A DNA stretch of 64,000 bases from the NCBI GenBank assembly GCA_032622095.1, contig CP136061.1, positions 64,793,127 through 64,857,126 of the forward strand. Reading direction: 5' to 3'. Below, in pieces: positions 1 through 12,439 of this stretch. The notes beneath the pieces were generated by a model. The model searched no databases. It saw only the letters and a list, made by a program, of their open reading frames with translations, and was not told where the DNA came from. The position numbers and the translations under genes are program-made. The DNA is from Siphonodentalium dalli (lineage: Eukaryota; Mollusca; Scaphopoda; Gadilida; Siphonodentaliidae). Positions within the stretch are counted from its first letter, which is position 1, and each line of letters opens with the position of its first letter.

Positions 1-1370
1 ACCTGTTCCTTAATAATGTGTGTCATAGAATGTGAAGGTCCAACTTTGAAATTGCAAGATTTAATTGACTTTGTTGTTGATTTTGCTTTGCGTCCCTTAC
101 ACTAATGTAATTCCTCCCGGGCAATTATAAAATTCTCAACGATAAATTTCCATCACTATTATTAATTTCAGTCTAAGTCTCCACTATCAATATTATTGAA
201 CATCACAATGATAGGACACCTGAGAGTACGATATAATATCATAAACGTCACAAACAAGCATGAAATCTCGAGCTGGGACCACCCCTACTGTGAAGTAGAT
301 TATTGAGGAACAAGTATTAACAATAAAAGGAAATCTATTCCCTTCTTGTTTATTCATTGTTATAAATTTCGCTGTCAGAACATAAAAAAGTTTCCAGGTT
401 TTTGTACAGTGCAATTAGTGTAATATGGTCTATAGTACGGTCGTATCTAGTGTAGAGATTCATGACATGATCTAGTATTTTTTGTGGTTCGATGGTCTTT
501 TAAGGTGAACTCAGTAAACGTGCATATATGCACATTTGATTAATTAGTAGTAACCATATAGGAAACGCCCCGAACATACCACTAAATATGCACAATGACA
601 TCAGTTTGTTTGATCTAAATTATTTATCCACTCCAGCCCCAAAACAATAGTCATGCATTTGGCAAATTATGTCATTCCTTTTTGAAGTGCCTATCATCTA
701 CTGAAGGTGGATCCTACCACAGGCCAGAAATTGTGTCCCATTGAGTCACTGTGCCCCACCCGTGTAACTCGCTGAAAGTCAAGCATACATAAACGTCTAT
801 AAATAAATCAGATGTGGCTATGTGAAATATGCAATAAATCCCCGTTTTTCACATCACAAAAATGTATTCAGTATTATATGTAAATTTATCCAATAAAGAT
901 ATTTTTCCCTTAAAATTGCAAAAATTATATTAATTAATTTTGCCTTGAAAATTGGTCGCTGGGCCAGATTCAACCTTCACCTGATGATAGCATTTTGAAC
1001 AAATATAGTAACATGTGTTATATGGCTAATATCTCTGGACTGGCGCCATTGATATTGGTCTGAAAATTAGAGAAATGATAGAGGCAATGTCTCACTCTGA
1101 CCCATGTCTAACTGTGGCCCACATTCCCCTATATCTGGTGCTGCAACATATTCTCATGCAAATAGGTTTATATTGTACCTAAATATTCACATAGGTTCAT
1201 ATTTTTTATTCATTTAAATTTGTTTAAATCAAAATTTAGAAAAACTAACGCCATTATACACTCTGCCAGGGCACCCTGAGTCACCACACCAAATTTCGTT
1301 GAAATCTGGGCACCAAAATTAACAAAGACGTGTTGGTCTCAACTTTACTCCAGTCTTATATGTATATATA
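1..1370. other. Unassigned AT-rich DNA
   Basis: No convincing exon, RNA or repeat was recognised. The one minus-strand ORF (193-414) has no recognisable domain and looks like chance. Confidence 0.5.
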
Positions 1371-1375
1371 AATCG

Positions 1376-2483
1376 GGTTCATTATTCCGAAGGTTCCATA
1401 TTGCGCAGGTTCATTATTCCGAAGGTTCTCTATTCCAAAAGTTCGTTATTCCGAAGATTCGCTATACTGAAGGTTTTCTATTCTGGGCGTATTTAACCAG
1501 AAATGAATTAAAATTTGCAGCCCCACCCCCCCCCCCCCCCCCACAAAAACCACACGAGGAATGAAAAATGTTATTACGCTAGTATTCACATATAGTACAT
1601 TTATACACCCCATTCTAATTCCAAAATTGTCCCAGATGTCAGTTATTAATAGCAAGAAGACAGTATCAGTTTTATTATGGAAAGTTGAAAACACGATGAC
1701 TGCATGAATGAAATAAGCTGCATGTAAGAGTCTAAGTGATACAGTCTGTCCGGACTGGCAATCTGTATTTGAAAGAAACATCAACATTAAAGGCCCACTT
1801 AATTTTCGAACCCCCATATCATATATATATATAATATATGCCATATTATATACCAAGCTCTCTAACATTGTATTATCAACTTATCCGTGTGTAATAAACT
1901 GTGAACATGTTTTTGTTGAGTTGCCGACGTGTTTTTGAGCTAAAGTTTCATCTGGTTTTGTTGTGCAAAGTGTATTATTTTCATTGGAGGGGGAATAACT
2001 ATATTTTATAGATAGAGTTGTTCCGCTTCAATTGAAAATTCATTTTTCTAGCTTAAATTCTGTTGCATTCTGGGAGCCATAACGGGGGGGGGGGGGGGGG
2101 GGGGGGGGTTTATTATTTCAGTTATTTTATATTTCTCTATGGGCATCTTCTGAGACACAGACGTTTCAAATGGTGATGTATTAGCTTTAGCTGGCTTATT
2201 CTTGCCGCCTCTGAGATTATTGAGATATATCGCCATGGAAACATAGCAATTGTGTGGGCTGCGTGACGTGACATTAAATTTCAAGGAAACCCGCGAAGAA
2301 AAAAAATCACATTTATTGTTTCAATGTTTTAAGTTATTTCCTTCATAAAAAGAGTCTTATGATAAAGAACCCTCTCAATACTTTAGAATATAGAATTAAA
2401 CTTCAAAGTAACAAAAACCTTTCGGAATAGAGAACCATCAGAGTAGTGAACATTCGGAATAGCGAACCTTCGGAATAGAGACA
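1376..2483. mobile_element. Foldback element with tandem subterminal repeats
   Basis: The left end (about 1376-1490) has five imperfect copies of a ~20-bp word like gttcnntattccgaagg. The right end (about 2418-2483) has four copies in inverse orientation (ccttcggaatagngaacc). The ~0.9 kb between holds a C17 run (1526-1542) and a G25 run (2084-2108), with no recognisable coding sequence. Short repeats iterated inside inverted ends are the hallmark of foldback-type nonautonomous DNA elements. No target duplication could be assigned. Confidence 0.6.
2084..2108. repeat. Poly-G run (25 G)
   Basis: Homopolymer. It creates a spurious proline-rich ORF on the minus strand. Its length is unreliable in most sequencing. 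Confidence 0.9.
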
Positions 2484-2484
2484 T

Positions 2485-3160
2485 GTCGCTGTCCATACGT
2501 ACTAACGTGATCATATATCCCCAAGTTGGCCGGAAATACAGGCACTCCCATGAAACATACATTTATCATTTTATTGATGGACGTACGTGTTTTGGGTTGT
2601 CCATACGTACTGACGTAATCATATTAGCTCCCATCTGGTAGATCGATATCAAGATCAATATGAAGTTTGGTGATGATCAGATGAGGGAAGTGAACTGTAG
2701 GGTGTGTCAAAGGATTTAGTCATTCAAAGAGTAAAATTCAAGATGGCTACCGGCAGCCATGTTTTATGGCCGAATGACCCCAAAATGACTCGTTCCCATC
2801 TAAATGTCAATGTTAACATCCACGACAAATTTTATGATGATCAGTGATAGCCATGACAAATTTCATAATGATCTGACCAAAGGTACAACTTGCAAGCCTG
2901 TGCCAAATGATTTAGCCATGCAAAGAGTAAATCCAAGATGGCTGCCGGTGGTCATGGACGAATGACCCCAAAATGACTTGTTCCCATCTAAATGTCATTA
3001 TTAACATCCACACCAAATTTCACCATTATCAGACGAACACTCTGGATTGATTGGATGAATTACAAAATCCAAGATGGCCACTGGCGGCCATGTTTTTTTG
3101 CTGAATGACCCCAAAATGACTCGTTCCCATCTACATCTCAATGTCAACAGAACAGGGGAC
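2485..3160. repeat. Three diverged tandem copies of a ~170-195 bp unit with CAAGATGGC words
   Basis: Copies start near 2713, 2909 and 3053. Each has aagatggc(t/c), then a gccatg block, then gaatgaccccaaaatgac and cgttcccatct. Upstream, ccatacgtact followed by acgt(g/a)atcata occurs twice (about 2493 and 2601). This family shares the AAGATGGC word with the large inverted-arm elements further right. Confidence 0.65.
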
Positions 3161-3540
3161 TGTTCTCAAATTTCCTGTATTTGAGGGATTTGTTTAGCCT
3201 GAAGTAATAACAATAACTTTACCATGTTGTGAATATATCAATGGAAATGGACATCACTCTGTAATAAAAACATGTTAGTCGACCAAAATCTGACAACTTT
3301 CACTGTACTGAGTATGACAGGAGTACGAATCAATGGGATTACAAATATTTTACAGATGGCAGCAAAACCGGAAAGCATTAAATAGAACGCTGTCATCGAG
3401 ATACTCTTGTAGAGTTTTCAGGCAAATATATCAAACAAGAGGTGGCATCAGAGATGCTGTGTCTCGTTTTCGGTGGCTTACCGCCGGTGGCTACCGCCAA
3501 TTGGTGTGCATCAGTATCGGTAGACTAATTAATAGGTAAA
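3161..3540. other. Unassigned spacer
   Basis: No repeat family or exon recognised. A 68-codon plus-strand ORF (3333-3539) has no recognisable domain. Confidence 0.4.
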
Positions 3541-3547
3541 ATCGAAA

Positions 3548-4263
3548 AATGACTAATTAAGGGCCATAACTCCATCAAATTTTATCGGGCCAGGCTGGTT
3601 TTCGAACTCGTCCGAAATATTCTTGGCAAGTATGTCTATTCCAAATTTTAAACAAATCGGAGGACGTTTGTTGAGTTATCGCGCTAACGAGCTAAAAATT
3701 CACGAAAAATGACTAATTAAGGGCCATAACTCTATCAAATTTTATTGGGCCAGGCTGGTTTTCGAACTCGTCCAGGATATTATTGGAAGACACTTATATA
3801 CCAAATTTTAGTTGAATCGGATGACGTTTGTTGAAGTTATCGCGCTAACGAGCTCAAAATTCGTACAAAATGACTACTTAAGGACCATAACTCTATCAAA
3901 TTTTATCGGACCGGGCCGGTTTTCTAACTCGTCCGAGGTATTCTTGGGAGACACCTATATATCAAAATTTCAATCAAATAGGATGACGTTTGTTAAATTA
4001 TCGCGCTAACGAGCTGAAAATTTGAGAAAAAATGACTAATTAAGGGCCATAACTCTATCAAATTTTATCGAACCAGGCCGGTTTTCGAACTCATCCGAGA
4101 TATTCTTGGGAGACACCTATATACCAAATACCTGATTTTTTGTCTGCAGCTTACGTGCATGGATATGTACTCACACACCAAAATTTAATCCGTCAATAAA
4201 CGGTTGAGTTATAAGCAAAACACGTCGCCCGCCCGCCCGTCCGCCGCCCGCCCGCCCGCCCAC
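3548..4263 (+). repeat. Tandem ~158-bp repeat (about 4 copies) ending in a (CCCG)n-like tract
   Basis: Copies begin near 3548, 3706, 3865 and 4026 with aaatgacta(a/c)tta. They contain gggccataactct, a ggccggttttcgaactcg block and tatcgcgctaacgagct. The last copy degrades into a tail with cgcccgcccgcccgtccgcc (about 4227-4263) that resembles the end of bivalve dispersed repeats carrying gggccataactc and simple-repeat tails. Internal amplification of such an element is the likeliest origin. Confidence 0.75.
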
Positions 4264-4960
4264 CGTCCCTCATCAAACTATAAGTCGAGTTTTGGAAAAA
4301 AACTTGACTAATAAACTGTTACATTATATGCATAATTGTCCCAAAAATGTGTTCTGGTCTCAGGCTATAAATATAATTTAAGGAGCAAAAATAAACTTAT
4401 ATACGTGACATCATGTGCGTGGGGAAGTACCAAACTGTTCTTATATCTGTGTATTCCTAATATATGAATGGAAATGATGATATGGATGAGGACAGTTTAT
4501 AGAAGTTGGAATGAATTGCTCGCAGATGTTTGTGGAACGGACAATTCATTATTCGAGATCAAAGCAAATCACAATGTAATTCCTACATCGCAGAAATGGC
4601 CACAAATAAGCCTGGGCTTTTGCCATTTGCCAAATATTATGTATGTTGTAACTGTATATAGGGTATTTATGTGCTTAATTGAGAAAGAAAATATTTTTTT
4701 ACACTTTACACTACGTAGGAACAAATCCTAAGTTGGACACCCCAATAGATACCCTCTCGCCACACCCCTGATCAAAACAGACGGAAGACCCATTCTAAGT
4801 TCATTGAAATGTCATTGGCAAAACTTAACAGTTATAACAATACAATACAGAGAACTAAAAATAAAATTTCAGTTTGTGAGAGCTTGAGATCGGATGGTGG
4901 TAAATCGATGTGCATTCTCAAGGACCCCACTCGACAAATTGTTCAACATAGTTAGGTTAA
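4264..4960. other. Unassigned AT-rich DNA
   Basis: No supported gene. An 87-codon plus ORF (4468-4731) shows no domain. Confidence 0.4.
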
Positions 4961-6079
4961 TCAAATTTATATTTCCTGTAATGTAGTGACATTTTAAACT
5001 GTTGATATAGTTGGGCGGATATGTGCAAAATCGTTACTTTTTATGAATTAATTGTGAAATTTGGTCCAGACATTCCTGGTTGTGCTCTTTGAAAATATTT
5101 TCGGTCGGCAACTAGATCGGACCATTTTTAGGTTTTTTTGGGGGGTTTCCATAGCAACGAACCCCATTTCAGCCTACTTGTCGCAAAAATATGTATACAG
5201 GATCGGAGAATGTGGGTAGATCAGAGGTATTTCCTTCTCAAAATTCCACGCTAGTGGCAGAAGTATTATCCGACAACTTTTAGGCGACTAAGGCACTGAT
5301 TGGTTGCTATGGCAACAAAATATACACAATCACGTGACCAATGTGTGGCTGAATGGTGCGAGGGTATTCAAAGAGATGGACTTCAACTCAATTGGTATTT
5401 AGAACTAAATCGTGGTTACTCCAACGGGAATGTAGTCATATTAAATATTGTTTGACCTTATACTGCTATAATAACGGAAACCATATCAAATTGGGACTAC
5501 TTAATATACCCAAATTACTCTTGAAAAAGTGGACATTTCTAGAAATAAGTTTTCCACCCATATATTTGTATCAACATACATGCGCTAGATTTATGCTGGG
5601 TAATGTAACCATCTGACAACAAATAAGTTATGTGATATCTCAGACCTGTCTAATAGTGTGTAGGTTGACATTCCTTGTAATGGATGGATTCCAAGCTGTT
5701 CGCAAAATTACTCAAGATGGCTTTCAAAATGGCAACCAAATTTGTTTTGTTTTTAAATGATTTGTCACATATATCCCGAACATTATTCTCTGCTGTTCCG
5801 AAAAAGGTAGCATAGGTTGTAGCTCATTTGGCTATTAGGCAAGTTATATAATTAACTGACACTAAATGTTCAATTATGGTTGTCCCAGTACCTTCTGGGG
5901 ATGACAAATTCATTTTAAAGATGCAGTATGGAATTCTGACAAATCGTCTTTTGTGTTATGGTCATATTTCTGAACGGAAATGGGCAAAACTTCGAAACAG
6001 AACTGAGAGCAACCATATTATGTGGCTATTCTTGTCCAATAGCTTCACAATTGATCAAATTAATACATGATGTAAGTCA

Positions 6080-7215
6080 AAATGGCAGCCAGGGTGTGAC
6101 TGCATGTGACATGTTTAGAGGGAGTTATTGTATGACCATGAACGATGTGAATAGTTATACAAGGAGTGGCTATATGGTCATGGGTGGGGTGTTAATGAGA
6201 TACATGTGTATACAAGGATTGGTTGTATGGTCATGTGTGAAGTGAATATGAATACAGGGAGTGGCTGCCTGATAATTGATGTGTTGTATGGGTATAGTGA
6301 GAGTAGCTACATGGTCATTGGTGAGGTGTAGATGTATACCCGGAGACTAGATGGCCATGAGTGGGATGTATATGAATATAATTGAGTGGCTATATGGTAA
6401 TGGGTGTGGCCAATAGGTATACCAGGAGTGACTGTATGGCCAATGTTGATGTGATATGCGGGGTATTGGTATATCAAGGGTTGTATGGCCATTGGTGATG
6501 ATGTGTTTATGTATACCTAGAGTGACTATATATGCATGGGTGGGGTTTATATGTATGTCTTGAGTGGCTATATGTCCATATGTGTGGGCAATAGGTGTAC
6601 AGGGAGCAACAATATCACCAATGGCGGAGTGAATATGTATACAAGGAGTTACTGTATGACTACGAATGTGATGTGTGAGTATACAGCGCGAGTCTGAATT
6701 CCCATGAGTGAGATGTACATTCAAGTATGGCCTTATGAATGGCCGTGTGCAGAGTATGGGGATATATAGAAGGGCTGTATGGCCATTAGTGATGTGTATA
6801 TGTATACCTGGAGTGACTATAGTTATGGTTGTAGTGTATATGTATATCTTGAGTGGCTATATGGCCATGGGTGTGGCAAATAAATATACAGGGAGTGATT
6901 CTATGGCCACTGATGAGGCGAATATGTATACAAGAAGTGACTGTATGATCATTGATGTGGTGAACAAGTACACATATCATGGAGTGACAATATAGTCATG
7001 GTGATGTGTAGGGTTATACCCGGTGTGCCTGCATGACTGTATAGTCATGTGTGGATGTACGGGTATACAAGGTGTGGCTGTATGGTCATGCGTGAGATGT
7101 ATGTGTATAAAGCGAGTGGCTACATGGTTATTTGTGTGGTTTTCATGTTTATGGAGTGATTGCATGTTCATGTGTAGGTTGTACATGTTTACATTTGGGT
7201 GACTATCGCTTTCCA
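6080..7215. repeat. Degenerate ~55-60 bp minisatellite in the centre of element A
   Basis: Repeating motifs are gagtgactgtatggcca, then gatgtg, then atatgtatac, with many substitutions and small indels over ~1.1 kb. It opens overlapping His/Tyr/Thr-rich or Val/Tyr/Met-rich ORFs on both strands; none is a gene. Confidence 0.7.
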
Positions 7216-8239
7216 CAATAAATCATGGACATGTTAATCGATAGAGAGGTAATGTCAGAGTATTCTCTAGCATGATGGTGTGTTATCTGTACAATGGAGG
7301 AAACGGTTTTCCTGACACGAGTCAATCAATTTTGATGAATTTTGATGTTGTTGGCAGAGTAGACACATAATATGACCCATCTCAGTTCAGTTTCAAAGTT
7401 GTTCAAAACTGGCCAGAATCCCAAATAAATTTTCGGTAACATTCCATACTGCATCCTTTAACATGAATGTGACATGCCGTATATACTGAGACATCCAGAA
7501 TAAAAAATTTAGTTGTCAGTGAATTATGTTACATATTTAATAACCAAGTATTTGTCACAATTTGCTACCATTTCGGAAGAGCAGAGAATAATGTTCGGTA
7601 TATATGTGAAAAATAAACTTTATTTTATCAAATTTGGTTGCTATCTTGGGTAATTTAGTCTAAAAACAACTCAGTGTCACTCATTTATGAGAGATCAAAA
7701 CAATAAACAGATTTGATAACAAAGATAGTTCCATTTTACTTGAAAAAATCGTCTAAACAAGAAAAGTAATTATTTTGCCGATTTTGATGTCGAGTTTGTG
7801 ATAGAAAATTCGAATAATTCTGGTAATGTCAGTGGCTTTATACAATAATAACATTCAAGCGAGGTGCATTAACAATGTTAGTAGTCAATCTATAAAATAC
7901 ACAATAGCCAATTTGATAAATTAACCCCAACTTTTAACCGATTGCATGACACGCTGGGGCGATATTTACCATTTTCCATATTTTGTGTTTGAGCCAGAGT
8001 GACAATTTTGGCTCCATTGAGTCAGATTAAGTTGGAATATTCATAAGTAATGGTATGCCTTACTTACAGTGCACAGTTCTGCCCATGTATTGTTGAAATA
8101 TGACTACAATCCCAAAGGTGATTTTTGGTGAATTTTTATCGCGTTCTGTAAAATCGAATTTTTTATGGATCGGAAGAGACGGAGACCACATGAATGGCAT
8201 ATTTCATTGCTCCAACGATCACTTAAATGAACAGTAGAA

Positions 8240-8360
8240 CATAAAGTCACAATTATCACCCAGTTCCATACAACACAAACTGATCAAGAAGTTATTAGTG
8301 AAAACACATTAAATTTTCCACTTCCGACTACCATTTTGGGGACCATCTTGAACGGGGAGT
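8240..8360 (+). repeat. Arm segment of element A also present at 50567-50655
   Basis: aaagtcacaatt, then aactgatc, aagttattagtgaaaa and ttccacttcc recur in the same order and strand near 50567-50650. A relative of element A therefore also sits inside an intron of the PPxY gene. Confidence 0.55.
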
Positions 8361-9440
8361 TCCCATTTTACTATGAAAAGTGGAATTATATCTTAGCTTC
8401 ACAAAAATATATACATTTGTATACATATGACAAGATTTTCTCACTATAATTTGCATCAAACTGACTTAGTGACCCGTCTGAAAAAACGGTGGCCATGTTG
8501 GACGCCATCTGGTCTGGTGTCTACACGACAACTTTTTTCGTGTTAACATTTATTAAATGTTGAGGGACATCATGCGGAGGAAAATGAGTCAGGTGAAGTT
8601 AAATCCTGTGGGTGCCTGGATACCTATCTGCTCCTGGACAAGTGTACGTATTGGCAGAGTTAATTGGGGAAAGCTTGTTCCCATGGCAACTAGGGCCTAA
8701 ATGTGGGTATGGGGAAACCTGCTTTGATGATATATACATATATATGTATATCATATTTCAGAGCTGCGAATGTAATCTTATAGCAGGAATTCCCATTCTT
8801 AACATGTGCACCAAAGCTACTACCTGAACTTCAATTTGTCAACAACCAGCCAATCTCGAAACTGCCAATTCGCGCCAACCAGTGTTCATATAAAACTTCG
8901 TTTATTGTAGTCAATCACTAGCTAAATGCGAAAAATCTGTTATATTGTCTTTATGGATTACCGAAGATGATATTATCTTAAATTTAAACTTATCACATGA
9001 ATTTTGTGCTGACAGGTACAAATTAGTCCAAATTTTTATTTTTTTACTCAGTTTTTGAAGAAAATCCATTAGTTTCCATGGCAACAAGCTAAATTTTGGT
9101 GATCTGGGCCCAAATTTTACAGTCTGTTATATATATTGGTCTTTTCTCTATTGGATAAAGCAATGCCTACATCGATATGGCCGATACAATTCACATAGTT
9201 GGTCGTCAAATAAACTGCCCTGTACCGTAAATTATCACAGGGGTTGGTTGCTATGGCAACTGCTTAATCACCCTAACTGACCTCGGATTTTTGTGCCTAC
9301 CAATTTTTTTAAACCGAGCCATACCAAAGATTAAGTGTGTAAAATTTCGTAATTTATTCACGAAGTGTAACGATTCACCTATTTCTGGCACATATCCGCT
9401 CCACTAATAATGAGTACTTTAAATGAACTCATCATGCAAG

Positions 9441-9945
9441 TGGAAGGAAGTTACAACTTAATTGTGCAGTATACATGTATATGTGTTTCCTTGAATTTGA
9501 GAGATTGAGAGAATCAACTTCAACAATTAAATGCAACGTTAAGCATTCCATATCCCTGAAGTTTAAATAGTTGGCATTACTAAATGTTTTACTATTTTCT
9601 AAGCCCAAGAAGCAGGGATGTGGTCAGAGGGTGTGTCAACCTTGAAATTTTCAAATGCACCCCTATACCCCCTTTGAACGAGACCAAAGTCTCATGTTTG
9701 CATAATTTTATATACATTTATATGCATAAACCCTCCTTGGTACCTAAGCTTTCCAACTGAAATTTCTCAGTTGTTTTCTTCAGAATATATTACTGAAAAA
9801 CAATTGAAACAGCTTTGTATGAATTGATTTAGGCATCGCACAGCGGCGCTAGCAATTAATTAGATGAATTGCTGCCAAGAATGAATTATTTCATATATTG
9901 TCTGCTGCAAATTTCACAATCCAATCCTTGGCTAACCTGGCCAGT
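9441..9945. other. Unassigned AT-rich DNA
   Basis: Nothing beyond AT-rich sequence and a short caaccttgaaattttcaaatg word that recurs in diverged form near 34130. Confidence 0.35.
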
Positions 9946-9949
9946 ATTT

Positions 9950-10340
9950 AAAACATTATTCACAAATTTATTAACAACCGAGACAACAAGGTATCAAAGT
10001 GTTTGCGATGATGAAAGATCACGGTGTTCGAAAAAATAGATAAAAGGATATAAACAACTATTTAATTTGAGGCTCTCAGCGAGGTGGGGTCCATTCTATA
10101 AAGAAATGGTTAGCATTACAAGGTTCGTTCTCATTATTACTTGCAATGTTACTTTAAACATTATTCCCAAATTTATATACAAACTGATTGCGATGATAAC
10201 AGGGAAGGCCAAATCCCGGTGTTAATAGATAAAAGGATATAAACAACTAGTGTAGTTGGAGCTCTCAGTGAGGTGGGATCCATTCAATAAAGAAATGGTT
10301 AAAATTCCTAGGTTTTCGTTCTAATTAATATTTGTACTGG
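9950..10340 (+). repeat. Direct tandem duplication, two ~190-bp copies
   Basis: Copy 1 (~9950-10150) and copy 2 (~10153-10340) share aaacattattc.caaattta, gatagataaaaggatataaa-type words, ctctcagcgaggtgggg and aaagaaatggtta in order, at roughly 80-85% identity by eye. Confidence 0.7.
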
Positions 10341-10479
10341 AAGTAGGAGGTGTCTTGAAACAATTTACGGACACTATAGGCAAAAAAAAAAATTCTACCT
10401 ATATAAATATACCTACCACCCCTTTTTGAAAGGAAAAAAAATTGTTTTCCAATTCTGAGATGGGGACCCACCCCTTTAA

Positions 10480-10620
10480 CGCTTTCAGTGCCAAGTCCGA
10501 TTTTTGTATCAACATAAGAGCTCTTTCCATCAATGTATCACATTATTATAATCAATAAATTTGAAAAAAAGATCAAGGAAATATGGGTTGATACAAAAAT
10601 CGGACTTGGCACTGAAAGTG
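10480..10620. mobile_element. TTAA-flanked palindromic MITE, family P (piggyBac-like), copy 1
   Basis: Near-perfect inverted repeat: gctttcagtgccaagtccga on the left and its complement on the right, flanked by TTAA at 10476-10479 and 10621-10624. TTAA targets and CCCTTT-like ends are typical of piggyBac-derived nonautonomous elements. Confidence 0.8.
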
Positions 10621-10624
10621 TTAA

Positions 10625-11265
10625 ATAATTAATTAGCAATGGTATCTCTGTGGACTCCATGATTAGTTTTATATACCGGTATATATGATACATAAAACAC
10701 GATAAGGAGATAGAGAACGAACTCTATACACACAGGCAATATGAATGCATTCCTGCTTATAAGGGCGGCCTCTAAAAAAAAAACTGTTCCACTCAATAAA
10801 TTACATGGCAACTGCACATAGTCCGAGAGCTTTTAAAAAATTTCATATTCAGGGATGAAGGCACATCAGAAAACCCATTTCTTATGACCTGTAGTGGATT
10901 CCCTTGTCTGTGAATAGCATATTTCCAATTTTCTGAGGTGTTGTTTGGGCAAATTTTGGTAAATGTATTTTGTTGTAAATTCTCGATCAATAATGGCAAC
11001 ACAGACACACAATATGATTATTAACGTACACAACTGGTGTATTGACTGTAATCAGTTGCATGTTCATATAAATCTTGGGGAAAGTGCGACACCCAGGATG
11101 TTTTATGATAACGTCAGCAAAAAATGTGCAGCGGATTCAAAACTTGCGCGTTTAGCGTAGCATGACTAATAAATGTTCTAAGACAGGTATCCCATTTACA
11201 TTTATAAAACTGCAGTAATCGTTAGTCAATATGCGCTATTATTTGTCAACCAGTTCTTCATAGTT
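10625..11265. other. Unassigned AT-rich DNA
   Basis: No supported gene or repeat. Confidence 0.35.
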
Positions 11266-11289
11266 AACGCGTTCAGAGTCCGTATAAAT

Positions 11290-11990
11290 AGGTACATCAG
11301 TTGTCAGTTCATTTTCGACACAGTGTAAACAGCATGGGTTGTATAATAATTCCTTATAAGTTTTCAGTTATTAGTCCAACAAAAACTATTATTTACACCA
11401 AATCATTTCCTACTTATATTGTAAATGGAGCCAAATTTTGACATAAAAAACTGCAAATTCACGATATTTTGTCAATTTGTTGTTGAAAAACTCTGTTCGC
11501 GATGTGTTTTTAATATAGAATTTGGTTCAGAGTGGTATCAGCAAACCACCTCCAACATTCTCCAAGAAAAGATTTTTATCACTTAATTACTGCTAACAAT
11601 TATCCGATATATAGTATATTTGATTAGGGTGAGAATCTTAGTCCATGGACCAATTCTCATAGTGTTATGGAGTTAAGACCCGGAACAAATTTGTAAATTA
11701 TCAAATCTGGTATCATTAATCAAAAATTTAAAAAGTCCACAAAATCCGACTTGTGGGGGTATTCAAGATGGTGTCCAAGATGGCCGCTAAAAGTGGGTAA
11801 AATGCTTGTTTTTGTCATTTATGGGCCAATCTCTCACTGTAGAAGCGTACTTTATCTGCAGAAAGACAGCAGATCACACATGAGTATTAACTAAAATGTT
11901 TGTATAGGATATCGATGGTCCACGTCCAAAATGGCTGCCAAACTGAAGATATAAAATCGTAAAATTCCAATTCTCTTTTCTTCAAACTTC
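11290..11990 (+). repeat. Left inverted arm of element B
   Basis: Pairs with 13768-14490 on the opposite strand. Contains caagatggtgtccaagatgg (about 11766) and ccaaaatggctgccaa (about 11928). Confidence 0.7.
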
Positions 11991-12020
11991 CTTTGTAAAT
12001 TAAACTAATGCATCTGCAAT

Positions 12021-12395
12021 CAGGGGCGCCGGAAGCATCCAAGGGCAGGGGGGGCAGAGCCTACAAAAAGGGCACTTTTCCGCAAAAAAGGGCATTTTCT
12101 CCGCAAACTCGGGAAAATAACCATAAATTCATTGTGGCAAAAATCCCTATTTTAATGGTATTTGTCGGTTTTTATGGCCGTTTTGTGATGAAATTGACAA
12201 AAAATTAATATTCCTTGTGAAATTGGTGGTATTTGGACCAAAAAAGTCACATTTTGCTATAAAAACACGAGATTAAACACACAAAAAGCATTTTTTGTCT
12301 CCAGAAAAAGGGCAAGTCCTGCCCCCGCTCGCCTCCCTTGGTTAAGGGCAGGGAGGTCAGCTGCCCCCTCTGCCCCCCCTCTTCCGGCGCCCCTG
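12021..12395. mobile_element. hAT-type MITE with perfect 8-bp target duplication
   Basis: The 375-bp element has a 15-bp perfect terminal inverted repeat, CAGGGGCGCCGGAAG. It is flanked by the direct repeat TCTGCAAT at 12013-12020 and 12396-12403. An 8-bp target duplication and CAGGG-type ends are diagnostic of the hAT superfamily. It has no transposase. It inserted into element B, so it is younger than B. Confidence 0.93.
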
Positions 12396-12439
12396 TCTGC
12401 AATCACCATAACTCGTGAAACATTTCATGCCGTTCTTGC

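Larger units (their letters stand above)
4970..9440. mobile_element. Large inverted-arm element A (about 4.5 kb)
   Basis: The left arm (~5008-6000) pairs with the right arm (~7400-9405) in inverse orientation. Examples: ggcggatatgtgc at 5014 with its complement near 9400; ccatagcaacgaacccc near 5150 with its complement near 9245; the caaaatggcaaccaaatttg area near 5730 with caaatttggttgctatcttg near 7628; cagtatggaattctgac near 5925 with attccatactgcatc near 7440. The right arm is about 1 kb longer, so the left has lost sequence. The centre is a degenerate minisatellite. No transposase is visible. Ends are fuzzy and no target duplication was found. Confidence 0.6.

Noticed and set aside
2048-2284. 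Proline-rich ORF on the minus strand
   Set aside because: The proline run comes from the G25 homopolymer. No domain, and it sits inside a foldback element.
6307-6995. His/Thr-rich and Val/Tyr-rich ORFs on both strands
   Set aside because: Artefacts of a degenerate minisatellite whose period stays open in several frames.
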